A stretch of DNA of 64,000 nt, from contig OY761989.1 in assembly GCA_963665165.1 (NCBI GenBank), forward strand, positions 248,001 through 312,000, given 5' to 3'. The notes under the pieces are model-generated. The model did not search any database and was not told the DNA's origin. It saw only the letters and a list, made by a program, of their open reading frames with translations. Below are positions 24,662 to 34,714 of the stretch, piece by piece. The translations under genes and the position numbers were made by a program. Origin of the DNA: G963663315 sp963665165. GTDB lineage: Bacteria > Pseudomonadota > Gammaproteobacteria > Arenicellales > Poriferihabitantaceae. The stretch's first letter is position 1, and each line of letters begins with the position of its first letter.

Positions 24662-25978
24662 TCAGCGCTGCCGAAAAAAGGCGTTGATCATTCGTGCCCG
24701 TTTTTCCACGCCAGCCAGTATCGGTTCATACGTTGATTCCGGCATACCGGCATTGGCAGCCAAAGCGGTCGCCCTTGCAATCACATCTCCTGCCTGCATT
24801 GCCAGACCAGAAAACAGACTATCCATGTCCTGCTCGCGGATACCGGTTTTTCGACCAGTCTGGTAAAAATGCCGAAGCTGAATCTGGTTGAGACGATAAT
24901 ATCCCCGATCCCCTATCGCCATCGCCAGTCTGGTTTTCTGAGTCGGAAATTCCGGATAGGGTTCAACAGACATCACATCATAGAGCGGCGTCAGCCTGTA
25001 ACCTCCTGGCGTAAGAAATACGGAGAAGTTCTTGGCATGACCGTCGATAGCAGCCAGTAACCAGAACACAATCTGCGCTCTCATAAAAGCCAGACGGTCT
25101 TCATACGGAGTGATGGCGCCATTCAGGAGTTTCAGGATATCGATAATGCCCGGTCCACCGTCGCTTTGATATTTTCGTACTGGCGGGATGCCCAACGCCT
25201 GACAAATATCCTCTTGCGGAACCCGGTACAGCACTCCGTTCTTCCAGATTCGATCAAAACGCTTAACAACAATCACAGGCTTGCCGCCAAACAGTAATAC
25301 ATCAGCATCGGCTGTTTCAAGACCGAGGTTGCGACATAGCGCCAGACAAAGCCATTCATTCCAGGGAGTGTCGGAAAAGTCGACACTGTCCGGACCTCCT
25401 TTCATCGCTGGCTTGAAGATATGAGAAGCCGGTGTAGGCCCAAGCGGCAACTGCCACTGCTCATCGACACGAAGAAAAGCGGTCTTTTCCTGCACTCCGG
25501 CAATCGAGATACGAAAGCCAACCTCATCAGGATGCATGCCAAGAGGGTTTTCCGCCAAAAAAGCGATTCGCGTTGTGATTTCATCGTCACTGATCGGCCT
25601 GTATTTCATTTTGGTCGGGTCACCAGGATCAAGCCCCTCAGGAACAAAACGCAGAGCGCCTACACAATCCTGTCCGATGACCGCCAAGAGATCAAAAATA
25701 CTGGAGCTTTTGGCTCTCTCACGCCTCGCGATTTTTTCTCTTACGACACGATCATCAGGCAACAGTCCATCAAAGTAGCTGGTCACAACCTCCCCTGACC
25801 AACTACGGTCAAGCAATGGCAAGGACAACGAAACAGGGAATGCCCGTTCAGACGACAACCAGTCCGGGTCATAACGAAATGAGGTGGCGCCGCTTGGGGC
25901 TAGGGAATATTGGCCTACCTTACTTGAACCAACATACACATCCAGCATACGGCGCTGGCGATTGCGTCCCACAATCAA
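24662..25978 (-). CDS. hipA: HipA-family serine/threonine kinase toxin
   Basis: A 438-residue HipA-like kinase. The N-terminal subdomain has 'LPLLDRSW' and 'YFDGLLPDD'. The region 'FRISIAGVQEKTAF' is the phosphate-loop with the self-phosphorylated Ser, 'SHIFKPA' holds the ATP lysine, 'LLAAIDGHAKNFSVFL' is the catalytic Asp loop, and 'LTPLYDVMSVEP' matches the metal-binding segment. In E. coli HipA phosphorylates glutamyl-tRNA synthetase and causes persistence; here the target is unknown. The start is TTG at 25978 (or GTG at 25972, better spaced from GGAG); the gene overlaps hipB by 4 bases. All catalytic motifs look intact. Confidence 0.93.
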   Translation of the reverse strand: MIVGRNRQRRMLDVYVGSSKVGQYSLAPSGATSFRYDPDWLSSERAFPVSLSLPLLDRSWSGEVVTSYFDGLLPDDRVVREKIARRERAKSSSIFDLLAVIGQDCVGALRFVPEGLDPGDPTKMKYRPISDDEITTRIAFLAENPLGMHPDEVGFRISIAGVQEKTAFLRVDEQWQLPLGPTPASHIFKPAMKGGPDSVDFSDTPWNEWLCLALCRNLGLETADADVLLFGGKPVIVVKRFDRIWKNGVLYRVPQEDICQALGIPPVRKYQSDGGPGIIDILKLLNGAITPYEDRLAFMRAQIVFWLLAAIDGHAKNFSVFLTPGGYRLTPLYDVMSVEPYPEFPTQKTRLAMAIGDRGYYRLNQIQLRHFYQTGRKTGIREQDMDSLFSGLAMQAGDVIARATALAANAGMPESTYEPILAGVEKRARMINAFFRQR

Positions 25979-26220
25979 TACTCCGTAGGGTCGAAACCGG
26001 TTTTTCGACGTTCGACGACAGACAAGTCCAGATCCAGGGCAGCCAGCACCCGAATCAAGGTATCAAGCTTTGCCGCTGTCGTGCCGTTTTCAAGTTCGGA
26101 GACCATGGCCTGCCGGACGGAGGCCTTCCGGGCAACATCAACCTGTCGCAAGTTTCTGGCCTTGCGTTCCAGACGAATTGTCGCACCGAGGTCTTTGTTG
26201 CTGCGTATGATCTTTCCCAT
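25975..26220 (-). CDS. hipB: HipB-type antitoxin, XRE family
   Basis: An 81-residue helix-turn-helix protein. 'DLGATIRLERKARNLRQVDVARKASVRQAMVSELENG' is a typical XRE/Cro HTH, followed by 'TLIRVLAALDLDLSVVERR', the HipB-type C-terminal strand. It neutralises HipA and represses its own operon. It precedes hipA with a 4-base overlap, the standard antitoxin-first order. Upstream are repeated TATACG motifs that could be its operators. Confidence 0.92.
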   Translation of the reverse strand: MGKIIRSNKDLGATIRLERKARNLRQVDVARKASVRQAMVSELENGTTAAKLDTLIRVLAALDLDLSVVERRKTGFDPTEY

Positions 26221-26231
26221 TATCCTTTATT

Positions 26232-26291
26232 TATACGTTTATACGTATAATCTTTATATATACGGTTTTCAGGATAATTTCAATATATACG
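26232..26291. promoter_or_regulatory. Repeated TATACG motifs upstream of hipB, probable operators
   Basis: Four copies of TATACG at 26232, 26240, 26259 and 26286 lie in a very AT-rich stretch just upstream of hipB. The first two form a partial palindrome (TATACGTTTATACGTATA). TATCC at the hipB start and GGATA at 26272-26276 and 26299-26303 recall the TATCC...GGATA arms known for E. coli HipB, but the spacing is different. The 144-base gap to hemE contains nothing else recognised. Confidence 0.5.
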
Positions 26292-26364
26292 TTTTAACGG
26301 ATAAAATATCCCACACGCCTCATCGGATCAATCAGCAAAGTCGATATGACTTATGGCAGGCAGA

Positions 26365-27408
26365 TCACCGCCGACTCTCCCTGTGCACTGCTTCCACCAG
26401 CGTTTGCACCCGCTCGGGGTTTATGCCGGGGTGGATGCCGTGGCCCAGGTTGAAGATGTGTCCTTCGCCTGAGCCGAAATCTTCGAGTACGCGCTTCGCT
26501 TCCCGTTCCACCTTGTCATTGGAGGCATAGAGTACGGTGGGGTCCATATTGCCTTGCAGGGCCACCGATCCTGCTGTCCTTTTTCTGGCTTCGCCCAGTG
26601 AAACCGTCCAGTCCAGTCCGATCGCATCGCATCCGGTTTGTGCGATCTGCTCCAGCCACCCGGACCCGCCTTTGGTAAACAGGGTCACCGGGGTTGCGGA
26701 ACAGGCCGGATCCGTTTTCAGCGCGGACACGATTTGCGCCATGTAATCCAGTGAGAATTCCTGGTAGTCCGGCGTACTCAACACGCCGCCCCATGTGTCG
26801 AACACCATGATGGCCTGCGCGCCCGCCATAACCTGCGCCTTCAGGTAATCAATCGCCGCCGCGGTGATCTTCTGCAACAGCCGGTGCATGGTCGTCGGCT
26901 GATCATGCATCATGCCCTTGACCTGCATGAAATCCCGGCTCGACCCGCCTTCCACCATGTAGGTGGCCAGAGTCCATGGACTGCCGCCAAATCCAATCAG
27001 CGGGACTTTGCCTTCGAGTTCCCTGCGGGTGAGCCGAATGGCTTCCATAACGTAGCCCAGTTGTGCTTCCACTTCCACTTCCGGCAATTTTTCGATTTCG
27101 TTCGCTGACCGCAACGGGCGTTCGAAGCGGGGGCCGATTCCTTCATTCAGCGTCAGCCCCAATCCCATGGCATCCGGGATGGTCAGAATGTCGGAGAAAA
27201 TAATGGCGGCATCCAGGTCGAATCTGAGAATCGGTTGCAGCGTCACTTCGCAGGCCAGCTCGGGCGCCTTGCACAGCGTCAGAAAATCCCCGGCGCGGGC
27301 GCGGCTTTGCCGGTATTCCGGCAGGTAGCGTCCGGCCTGACGCATGATCCAGATTGGCGTACAGTCAACCGGCTGGCGTCTCAACGCCTTCAGAAACCGG
27401 TCATTCAT
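26365..27408 (-). CDS. hemE: Uroporphyrinogen decarboxylase
   Basis: A 347-residue cytoplasmic enzyme converting uroporphyrinogen III to coproporphyrinogen III in heme synthesis. The N-terminal signature 'TPIWIMRQAGRYLPEYR' and the second signature 'IGFGGSPWTLATYMVEGG' are intact, as is 'VFDTWGGVLS'. It is a true HemE, not a corrinoid methyltransferase of the UROD family: the N-terminal Arg/Tyr substrate residues are kept. Its last codons recur as a displaced copy at 24231-24323. It sits 77 bases downstream of gltD. Confidence 0.97.
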   Translation of the reverse strand: MNDRFLKALRRQPVDCTPIWIMRQAGRYLPEYRQSRARAGDFLTLCKAPELACEVTLQPILRFDLDAAIIFSDILTIPDAMGLGLTLNEGIGPRFERPLRSANEIEKLPEVEVEAQLGYVMEAIRLTRRELEGKVPLIGFGGSPWTLATYMVEGGSSRDFMQVKGMMHDQPTTMHRLLQKITAAAIDYLKAQVMAGAQAIMVFDTWGGVLSTPDYQEFSLDYMAQIVSALKTDPACSATPVTLFTKGGSGWLEQIAQTGCDAIGLDWTVSLGEARKRTAGSVALQGNMDPTVLYASNDKVEREAKRVLEDFGSGEGHIFNLGHGIHPGINPERVQTLVEAVHRESRR

Positions 27409-27485
27409 GGATCATTTACGGGATGACAGGAACAGGCAAGCCGGGGATCAGGCTCTTGACAGGTGGCTTCAAAACGGGCGCGGGC

Positions 27486-28940
27486 TTATTCGGGAAGGTC
27501 ACTATGTCCCTGCAGAAACCGGTCAACCGACCGGGCGCAGCGACGTCCTTCCCGAATCGCCCAGACCACCAGCGATTGTCCGCGTCTCATATCGCCCGCT
27601 GAAAACACTTTTTCGATGTTGGTCTGGTACGCGCCGACGCCGCTTTCCGGCGCCTTGACGTTGCCCCGGTTGTCCCGTTCGATCCCCATCTCTTCAAGCA
27701 GCCCCGTATAAACAGGGTGAAGGAATCCCATCGCCAGCAGAACCAGATCAGCTTCCAGCACAAACTCCGAGCCATCGACATCCCTCATCTGCCACTGCCC
27801 GTCCGCCCCCCGGTCCCAGGCTACCTTGATACATTGTATGGATGAAACGCGCCCTTTGCCGTCTTCATTGAAATGCTGCGTCTTGACATCCCAGATCCGA
27901 TTGCATCCTTCCTCCTGTGATGAAGAGGTACGCAGTTTGTGCGGCCAGTTCGGCCAGGTCAAAGCCTTGTTTTCCCTTGCGGGCGGCTCCGACAGTATTT
28001 CAATCTGGGTGACTGACCGGGCCCTTTGCCGGATGGATGTGCCGATACAGTCCGACCCGGTATCCCCGCCGCCAATGACGACGACCTGTTTCCCTTCGGC
28101 GCTGATAAATTGACTTTCATCGACCGTGTGTCCCTGCACTCTTCTTGTGTTCGACCTCAGGAAATCCATCGCGAAGTGGATCCCCTCGTATTCCCTGCCC
28201 GCCACTTCCAGGTCTCGCGGATGCTCGGCGCCCCCGCTTAAAACAATGGCGTCAAAAGTCTCGAACAGGAATGAAACCGGAATATCGACGCCAACATGGA
28301 TGCCCGAATGAAATTTCACGCCCTCGGTTTTCATTTGCGCCATGCGGCGGTCAATCACCAGTTTGTCCAGTTTGAAGTCCGGGATACCGTAGCGCAGCAA
28401 TCCGCCGCTTCGCTCCTGTTTTTCGTACAACGAAACCGAATGCCCCGCCCTGGCCAGTTGCTGGGCACAGGCGAGTCCGGCCGGACCGGAACCGATCACG
28501 GCGACATATTTGCCGGTTCTGTGGGCCGGAATCCGGGGTTGTATCCATCCTTCCGCCCAGGCCCGATCGACAATGCTCTGTTCGATGGTTTTTATCGTAA
28601 CCGGACGGTCTTCAATGTTCAGGGTACACGAAGCCTCACAGGGGGCCGGGCAGATGCGCCCGGTAAATTCCGGGAAATTATTAGTCGAATGCAGCACATC
28701 ACTGGCCCGTTTCCAGTCTCCACGATAAACCAGGTCATTCCAGTCCGGAATAATATTGTTGACCGGGCACCCGACCTGGCAATACGGGATTCCACAATCC
28801 ATGCACCGCGCGCCTTGTTTGCTCAGCTCGTTTTCACTGAGCTCGATGACAAACTCGTTGAAATGGGTAATCCGGCTTTGCACATCCTCGTATTTTCGAT
28901 CCTGGCGCTCGATCTCCATGAACCCGGTCGGTTTACCCAT
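27486..28940 (-). CDS. gltD: Glutamate synthase small subunit
   Basis: NADPH-binding subunit of glutamate synthase, passing electrons through iron-sulfur clusters and FAD to GltB. The start at 28940 (MGKPTGFMEIERQDRKYE) fits the family and overlaps the gltB stop by 8 bases. N-terminal cysteines 'CMDCGIPYCQVGCPVNN' bind 4Fe-4S clusters. Two nucleotide sites follow: 'VIGSGPAGLACAQQLARAGH' for FAD and 'VVIGGGDTGSDCIGTSIRQ' for NADPH. Length about 484 residues, as usual. Confidence 0.96.
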   Translation of the reverse strand: MGKPTGFMEIERQDRKYEDVQSRITHFNEFVIELSENELSKQGARCMDCGIPYCQVGCPVNNIIPDWNDLVYRGDWKRASDVLHSTNNFPEFTGRICPAPCEASCTLNIEDRPVTIKTIEQSIVDRAWAEGWIQPRIPAHRTGKYVAVIGSGPAGLACAQQLARAGHSVSLYEKQERSGGLLRYGIPDFKLDKLVIDRRMAQMKTEGVKFHSGIHVGVDIPVSFLFETFDAIVLSGGAEHPRDLEVAGREYEGIHFAMDFLRSNTRRVQGHTVDESQFISAEGKQVVVIGGGDTGSDCIGTSIRQRARSVTQIEILSEPPARENKALTWPNWPHKLRTSSSQEEGCNRIWDVKTQHFNEDGKGRVSSIQCIKVAWDRGADGQWQMRDVDGSEFVLEADLVLLAMGFLHPVYTGLLEEMGIERDNRGNVKAPESGVGAYQTNIEKVFSAGDMRRGQSLVVWAIREGRRCARSVDRFLQGHSDLPE

Positions 28941-31900
28941 GTCGAGCCTTCCTGTATTCGGGCTGATTTTCCTGCTCAAGTTTCAGCAGGGCGGCCGCAT
29001 AGTCATGGGGCAGTACCTTGACAAAGTCCGGGAGACATCTTTCCCAGTCTTCCAGAACCTGTCCGGCAATTTCACTGCCGGTATATTCATAATGGTTTTC
29101 GATGTATTTCCTCAGCCGCGCCTCGTCCGCTTCCAGCGGGTTGTCGATATTTTCATACCGGCGGTCGGCGTCAACCGATTCCAGCGATACCAGTTGCTGA
29201 TTGCAGCGCACGGAAAAACGCCTGCCCGGATCCAGCACGTAACTGATTCCACCCGACATCCCCGCCGCAAAATTCCGGCCGGTATCTCCCAGGCAGATGA
29301 CGACCCCACCGGTCATGTATTCACAGCCATGGTCTCCGACTCCCTCGACCACGGCGATTGCGCCCGAGTTGCGCACACAGAATCGTTCTCCCGCCACGCC
29401 ATTGAAATAGGCTTCACCGCAAATCGCTCCATATAACACGGTGTTGCCGACAATGATGTTTTTGCGGCGATCCCCGATCCCGGAATTCGCTGGCGGATAA
29501 ATGACCAGCTTGCCGCCGGACAATCCTTTTCCCACGTAGTCATTGGCTTCCCCTTCCAGCGTGATCGTGACGCCATTGGCAAGCCAGGCGCCAAGCGATT
29601 GCCCCGCCGTGCCCTTTGCGTCAATGCGGATGGTATCCGCTGGCAGGCCATTATGACCGTATTTCCGTACCACTTCTCCCGACAGCATCGTACCGGATGT
29701 CCGGTTCACATTGGCGATGCCGATTTCGATCCGCACCGCAGTCCCGTTGTCGAGCGCCGGTCCCGCCCGCCGGATCAGTTCCCGGTCCAGCACATTGTCC
29801 AGGCCATGCTGCTGGGATTCGCAATTGTAAACCGCGACATCTGCGCCCACATCCGGCCTGGCCAGAATCCGGGAATAATCGAGGCCCTGCGTTTTCCAGT
29901 GGCTGACCGCTTCCGACACTTTGAGCCGGTCAATGCGGCCGATCATTTCGTTGACGGCGCCAATGCCGAGTCTGGCCATGATTTCGCGCAACTCTTCTGC
30001 AACGAAAAAGAAATAATTGATGACATGCTCGGCCTGGCCGGTGAATTTCTTCCTCAACTCTGGATCCTGGGTCGCGATACCGACCGGACAGGTATTCAGA
30101 TGGCATTTTCGCATCATCAGGCATCCCTGCGCGATCAACGGCGCCGTCGCGAAGCCGAATTCATCCGCCCCCAGCAACGCGGCCACCGCGACATCACGTC
30201 CGGTCCGCAAGCCGCCGTCCACCTGAACCGCAATCCGTCCGCGCAGCCGGTTCAATACCAGCGTCTGGTGGGTTTCCGCCAGACCGATTTCCCACGGCGA
30301 ACCGGCATGTTTGATCGACGTCAGCGGACTGGCGCCGGTACCGCCCTCATAACCCGAAATGGTGACATGGTCGGCGTGTGCTTTCGATACCCCCGCGGCC
30401 ACTGTGCCGACACCCACCTCCGAGACCAGTTTCACTGAAATACGGCTTTGGGGATTGACGTTCTTCAAATCGAATATCAGCTGCGCCAGGTCTTCAATCG
30501 AGTAGATGTCATGGTGCGGAGGCGGTGAAATCAATCCTACGCCCGGAGTCGAGTGGCGTACGCTGGCGATTTGACGGCTGACCTTGTGACCGGGCAACTG
30601 TCCTCCTTCGCCCGGCTTTGCGCCCTGCGCCATCTTGATCTGAATGTCATCGGCATTCACCAGATAATCCGCCGTAGCCCCGAACCGTCCGGACGCGACC
30701 TGTTTGATTGCGGAGCGCTTCGGATTGCCGGATCCGTCTTTCAGTGGGCGGTAACGCTCTTCCTCTTCGCCGCCTTCGCCGGTATTGGATTTTCCGCCAA
30801 TTCTGTTCATCGCGACGGCAAGGGTTGAATGGGCCTCCTGGGAAATCGATCCGAACGACATGGCGCCGGTTGAAAATCGTTTGACGATCTGTGAGGCCGG
30901 CTCCACCTGGTCGATCGGAATGGCGGATGGGGCCCAGTCGAACTCGAACAACCCTCGCAGATTGAAGCGTGTTTTATCCTGCTTATTGACCAGGTCGGAA
31001 AACTCCTGCCAGGTTCCGGCATTGTTGGCCCGCACGGCATGTTGCAGGCGGGATACCGATTCCGGGTTCCATACATGGCTCTCCCCGCGAACCCGGAACG
31101 CGTAATCGCCTCCGGCGTCCAGCGCATTCCGATACAGGGGCTGGTCTCCGAAAGCGCGCTGGTGCAGGGTGAACATGTCCTCGGCAATTTCGTCCAGGCC
31201 GATCCCCTGAACCGGCGAACTTGTGCCTGTGAAGTATTCATCCACAAACTCTTCCGACAAACCGACGGCGTCAAAAATCTGGGCGCCGCAATAGGACTGG
31301 AAGGTCGAGATGCCCATCTTCGACATGACCTTTTTCAACCCCTTGTCGATGGCCTTGATATAGCGGGACTGCGCCTCTTCGAAGTCAAGCATCGAAGCCA
31401 GATTGCCAAGCAGCGCATTGACCGTATCGAACCCGACATAAGGATTGATCGCCTCTGCGCCATATCCGGCCAGTGTCGCAAAATGATGCACTTCCAGGCA
31501 GGCGCCGGTCTCGATCACCAGACCGGTTTTGGTTCGCAACCCCTTCCTGATCAGGTGATGATGTACCGCGGAGGTCGCCAGCAGCGCTGGAATGGCAATG
31601 CTGTCGGCATCCATTCGCCGATCCGACAGAATCAGGATATTGAATCCTTTTTGCAGGATCGCCTGTTCAGCCTTGCCGCATAAAATCCTGAGCGCCCTGG
31701 CCAGTCCCTGCTTCCCCTCTGTAACCTGGTAACAGATGGTCAACGTCTTGGTTCGAAATGCGCCCCCGGTGTGGTCCTCGATCTGCCGAATACGTTCAAG
31801 CTGATTGTTGGTCAGCACGGGCTGGTCCACGGTCAAGCGCATTTCCTGGCCGCCATCGCTTTGACCGAACAGGTTCGGACGGGGGCCAATCAGGGAGAAT

Positions 31901-33531
31901 AGCGCCATCACCAGTTCTTCACGGATCGGATCGATCGGGGGATTGGTGACCTGGGCAAAATTCTGCTTGAAGTAATTGGAAATGTGCCGCGGCTTGTCAG
32001 ACATGACCGCCGGCGGTGAATCCATGCCCATGGAACCCAGGGCCTCCTCGCCGCGCTCAATCATCGGCAGCAACAGGAACTTGAGGTCTTCCTGGGTATA
32101 ACCGAAGGCCTGCTGGGTCTTCAGCAAGGTCTCCGGATCCGGCGACATCGCTCCCACCGCGATACGCAGGGACCCCAGCTCAATCTGGGTGCGATCCAGC
32201 CACTCCTGGTAATTATTGGATGAAGCCAGTTGATTCTTGATTTCTTCGTCTTCGATGATGCGGCCCTGTTCAAGATCGATCAGGAACATTTTCCCCGGCT
32301 GAAGCCGCCATTTCTTTTTGATATTTTCTTCGGGTATGGGCAGTACGCCCATTTCTGACGCCATTACGACCAGATTGTCCCGGGTGATCAGGTATCGCGC
32401 CGGGCGCAGCCCGTTCCGGTCCAGGGTTGCGCCGATCTGTTTGCCATCGGTGAAGGCGACTGCCGCCGGTCCGTCCCACGGCTCCATCAATGCCGCGTGA
32501 TATTCGTAAAACGCGCGGCGGCCCGGGTCCATCAATGAATTGCCCGACCATGCTTCCGGTATCAGCATCATCATCGCGTGGGAAAGCGAATAGCCACCGG
32601 CCACCAGCAGCTCCAGCGCATTGTCGAACGCCGCTGAATCCGACTGGCCTTCCGGGATTACAGGCCAGACCTTGTCGATGTCGTCACCCAGCACATCCGA
32701 AAACAACGTACTCCTGCGGGCAGCCATCCAGTTGATGTTGCCCCGCAGGGTATTGATCTCCCCGTTATGCGCGATCATCCGGAACGGATGCGCCAGATCC
32801 CAGGTGGGGAAGGTATTGGTGGAGAAACGCTGATGCACCAGAGCCATGGCGGACTTCATATCCGGGTCAACCAGGTCCGGATAGAATTCCCCAACCTGGT
32901 GGGACAACAGCATTCCCTTGTAGTTGATCAATCTCGATGACAGCGTTGTGATATAAAAATCATCCTTCCCCCGTATATCGGACAACCGGATATGGCGTTC
33001 GATCTGTTTGCGAATGACAAACAGCTTTCTTTCAAAGTCATCCTGGGTGGCTTGATCCGCTCCACGCCCCACCACGACCTGCCAGATGGCCGGTTCGGTG
33101 GGCAATACGCTCTCACCGAGATCTGCATTGTCGACCGGCACCTTGCGCCAGGCTATGACTGTTTGTCCTTCGTCCAGCACAAAGCGTTCCACCACTCCCT
33201 TCGCTTCGGCCTGTCCGGCCGGGGTTCTGGGCATGAACAGCATTCCCACTGCATAATGGCCGCTGGCCGGGAGCGTTCGACCGATCCTGCCGCGGAAAAA
33301 CTCATCGGGTAATTGCAACAGGATACCCGCGCCGTCACCGGCTTTCGGGTCAGCGCCGACTGCGCCCCTGTGGGTCAGATTGCGCAGGATCGTCAGCCCG
33401 CTGGTTATGATTTCATGGCTCTTCACGCCGTCTATGTTGACGACAAAGCCGACCCCGCATGAATCATGTTCATTGGCCGGGTCGTACAGGCCCTGTTTTT
33501 TCGGACGTGATCCGTTCATCGGATGTTGCAT
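28933..33531 (-). CDS. gltB: Glutamate synthase large subunit
   Basis: A 1532-residue enzyme making glutamate from glutamine and 2-oxoglutarate. The N-terminal glutaminase nucleophile is Cys about 25 in 'EHDSCGVGFVV'; a short propeptide before it is removed in the family. The central region and FMN-binding synthase domain (for example 'KPGEGGQLPGHKV' and 'VSEVGVGTVAAGVSKAHADHVTISGYEGGTGASP') are intact, as is the 3Fe-4S cysteine segment 'CHLNTCPVGIATQ'. The C-terminal GXGXG beta-helix domain follows. It forms an operon with gltD. This is the longest gene in the window. Confidence 0.97.
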   Translation of the reverse strand: MQHPMNGSRPKKQGLYDPANEHDSCGVGFVVNIDGVKSHEIITSGLTILRNLTHRGAVGADPKAGDGAGILLQLPDEFFRGRIGRTLPASGHYAVGMLFMPRTPAGQAEAKGVVERFVLDEGQTVIAWRKVPVDNADLGESVLPTEPAIWQVVVGRGADQATQDDFERKLFVIRKQIERHIRLSDIRGKDDFYITTLSSRLINYKGMLLSHQVGEFYPDLVDPDMKSAMALVHQRFSTNTFPTWDLAHPFRMIAHNGEINTLRGNINWMAARRSTLFSDVLGDDIDKVWPVIPEGQSDSAAFDNALELLVAGGYSLSHAMMMLIPEAWSGNSLMDPGRRAFYEYHAALMEPWDGPAAVAFTDGKQIGATLDRNGLRPARYLITRDNLVVMASEMGVLPIPEENIKKKWRLQPGKMFLIDLEQGRIIEDEEIKNQLASSNNYQEWLDRTQIELGSLRIAVGAMSPDPETLLKTQQAFGYTQEDLKFLLLPMIERGEEALGSMGMDSPPAVMSDKPRHISNYFKQNFAQVTNPPIDPIREELVMALFSLIGPRPNLFGQSDGGQEMRLTVDQPVLTNNQLERIRQIEDHTGGAFRTKTLTICYQVTEGKQGLARALRILCGKAEQAILQKGFNILILSDRRMDADSIAIPALLATSAVHHHLIRKGLRTKTGLVIETGACLEVHHFATLAGYGAEAINPYVGFDTVNALLGNLASMLDFEEAQSRYIKAIDKGLKKVMSKMGISTFQSYCGAQIFDAVGLSEEFVDEYFTGTSSPVQGIGLDEIAEDMFTLHQRAFGDQPLYRNALDAGGDYAFRVRGESHVWNPESVSRLQHAVRANNAGTWQEFSDLVNKQDKTRFNLRGLFEFDWAPSAIPIDQVEPASQIVKRFSTGAMSFGSISQEAHSTLAVAMNRIGGKSNTGEGGEEEERYRPLKDGSGNPKRSAIKQVASGRFGATADYLVNADDIQIKMAQGAKPGEGGQLPGHKVSRQIASVRHSTPGVGLISPPPHHDIYSIEDLAQLIFDLKNVNPQSRISVKLVSEVGVGTVAAGVSKAHADHVTISGYEGGTGASPLTSIKHAGSPWEIGLAETHQTLVLNRLRGRIAVQVDGGLRTGRDVAVAALLGADEFGFATAPLIAQGCLMMRKCHLNTCPVGIATQDPELRKKFTGQAEHVINYFFFVAEELREIMARLGIGAVNEMIGRIDRLKVSEAVSHWKTQGLDYSRILARPDVGADVAVYNCESQQHGLDNVLDRELIRRAGPALDNGTAVRIEIGIANVNRTSGTMLSGEVVRKYGHNGLPADTIRIDAKGTAGQSLGAWLANGVTITLEGEANDYVGKGLSGGKLVIYPPANSGIGDRRKNIIVGNTVLYGAICGEAYFNGVAGERFCVRNSGAIAVVEGVGDHGCEYMTGGVVICLGDTGRNFAAGMSGGISYVLDPGRRFSVRCNQQLVSLESVDADRRYENIDNPLEADEARLRKYIENHYEYTGSEIAGQVLEDWERCLPDFVKVLPHDYAAALLKLEQENQPEYRKARHG

Positions 33532-33631
33532 GAAACCTGATATGGATTACCTGAATAGCGAATGGCGCTGATTGATCATGAACCAGCCAGCCCAGCGCAT
33601 CGAACCGGGCATTTTAACCATTATTGGGGTA

Positions 33632-34714
33632 TCAATCCAGCGCGAAGTATTCAAGCGTAGTGTCAAGCGCGGCCCCGTCATATTGATCCGTGACGTATGC
33701 CTGACCAATTCCCTTCAACAACACGAGCCGTAATTTCCCGTCGCGGACCTTTTTATCGAGCATCATCAACTCCTTCAGCTTTTGCGCTGAAAGGCCATGA
33801 CATGGCTGTGTCGGCAACCGCGCCCTGTCCAGCAATGATTCCAGACGGGCCAGTTCCCGGTCGGAGAAATCGCCTTGCAGTTTCGACTGGAACCCGGCCA
33901 TCATCATGCCGAGGGCAATCGCTTCGCCATGCAGCCAGCCAGCGTAGTGTGTCGATGTTTCGATTGCGTGGCCGAATGTATGCCCCAGGTTCAGCAACGC
34001 CCGGATACCCGCTTCCTTTTCATCCTGCGCGACGATATTCGCCTTGTTACGGCAGGATTGTTCAATCATGTGCTCCAGCGCTTCTTCATTCAGGTCCATC
34101 ACCCGGTCGATGTTGTCTTCCAGCCATTCGAAAAACGGCAGATCATTGATCATCCCGTATTTGATTACTTCCGCGACACCGGAGGAAAACTGCTTCGGAT
34201 CCAGCGTGGAAAGGGTCAAAGCATCGATCAACACTCTTTGCGGCTGGTAGAACGCGCCAATCATGTTCTTTCCCCGCGGATGATTGACTGCGGTTTTGCC
34301 GCCAACGGATGAATCGACCTGGGAAAGCAGCGTCGTCGGTATCTGGATGAATGGAATACCGCGTTGATAGCAGGCGGCAGTGAATCCGGCTATATCGCCG
34401 ACCACGCCTCCCCCCAATGCGACCACTGTACCCGAACGATCCAGCGGTACCGAAATCATCCGGTCAAAAATCTCTTCCGCAGTACGCAGCGTCTTGACGC
34501 CTTCCCCATCCCTGAGGATCATTTGCCCGATTGTCTTGCCAGCCAGACTGTTTGTTATTTTCTCCAGGTAAAGCGGGGCAACCACTTCATTGGTAATAAT
34601 AAATACCTGCTGGCCGCCAATCCATGGCCGCAACTGTTCGCGATCATCCAGTATGCCGGGGGCAATCCGGATGTCGTAGCTTCGGTCACCAAGACCGACA
34701 TGGACGGTTTTCAT
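33632..34714 (-). CDS. aroB: 3-dehydroquinate synthase
   Basis: Second enzyme of the shikimate pathway, about 360 residues, NAD- and metal-dependent. The start at 34714 (MKTVHVGLGDRSYDIRI) is chosen because it overlaps the aroK stop by 4 bases and gives the family's normal length. The motif 'GGGVVGDIAGFTAACYQRGI' binds NAD; 'VGGKTAVNHPRGKNMIGAFYQP' and 'LNLGHTFGHAIET' hold metal and substrate residues. It is the downstream gene of aroKB. Confidence 0.97.
   Translation of the reverse strand: MKTVHVGLGDRSYDIRIAPGILDDREQLRPWIGGQQVFIITNEVVAPLYLEKITNSLAGKTIGQMILRDGEGVKTLRTAEEIFDRMISVPLDRSGTVVALGGGVVGDIAGFTAACYQRGIPFIQIPTTLLSQVDSSVGGKTAVNHPRGKNMIGAFYQPQRVLIDALTLSTLDPKQFSSGVAEVIKYGMINDLPFFEWLEDNIDRVMDLNEEALEHMIEQSCRNKANIVAQDEKEAGIRALLNLGHTFGHAIETSTHYAGWLHGEAIALGMMMAGFQSKLQGDFSDRELARLESLLDRARLPTQPCHGLSAQKLKELMMLDKKVRDGKLRLVLLKGIGQAYVTDQYDGAALDTTLEYFALD

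Noticed and set aside
26221..26300. TATACG repeats as a CRISPR or tandem array
   Set aside because: Units are six bases with irregular spacing of 8, 19 and 27; this fits operators, not an array.
26365..27408. hemE as a corrinoid methyltransferase of the UROD family linked to the corrinoid operon
   Set aside because: All HemE signatures are kept (PIWIMRQAGRYLPEYR) and it is far from that operon beside gltBD.
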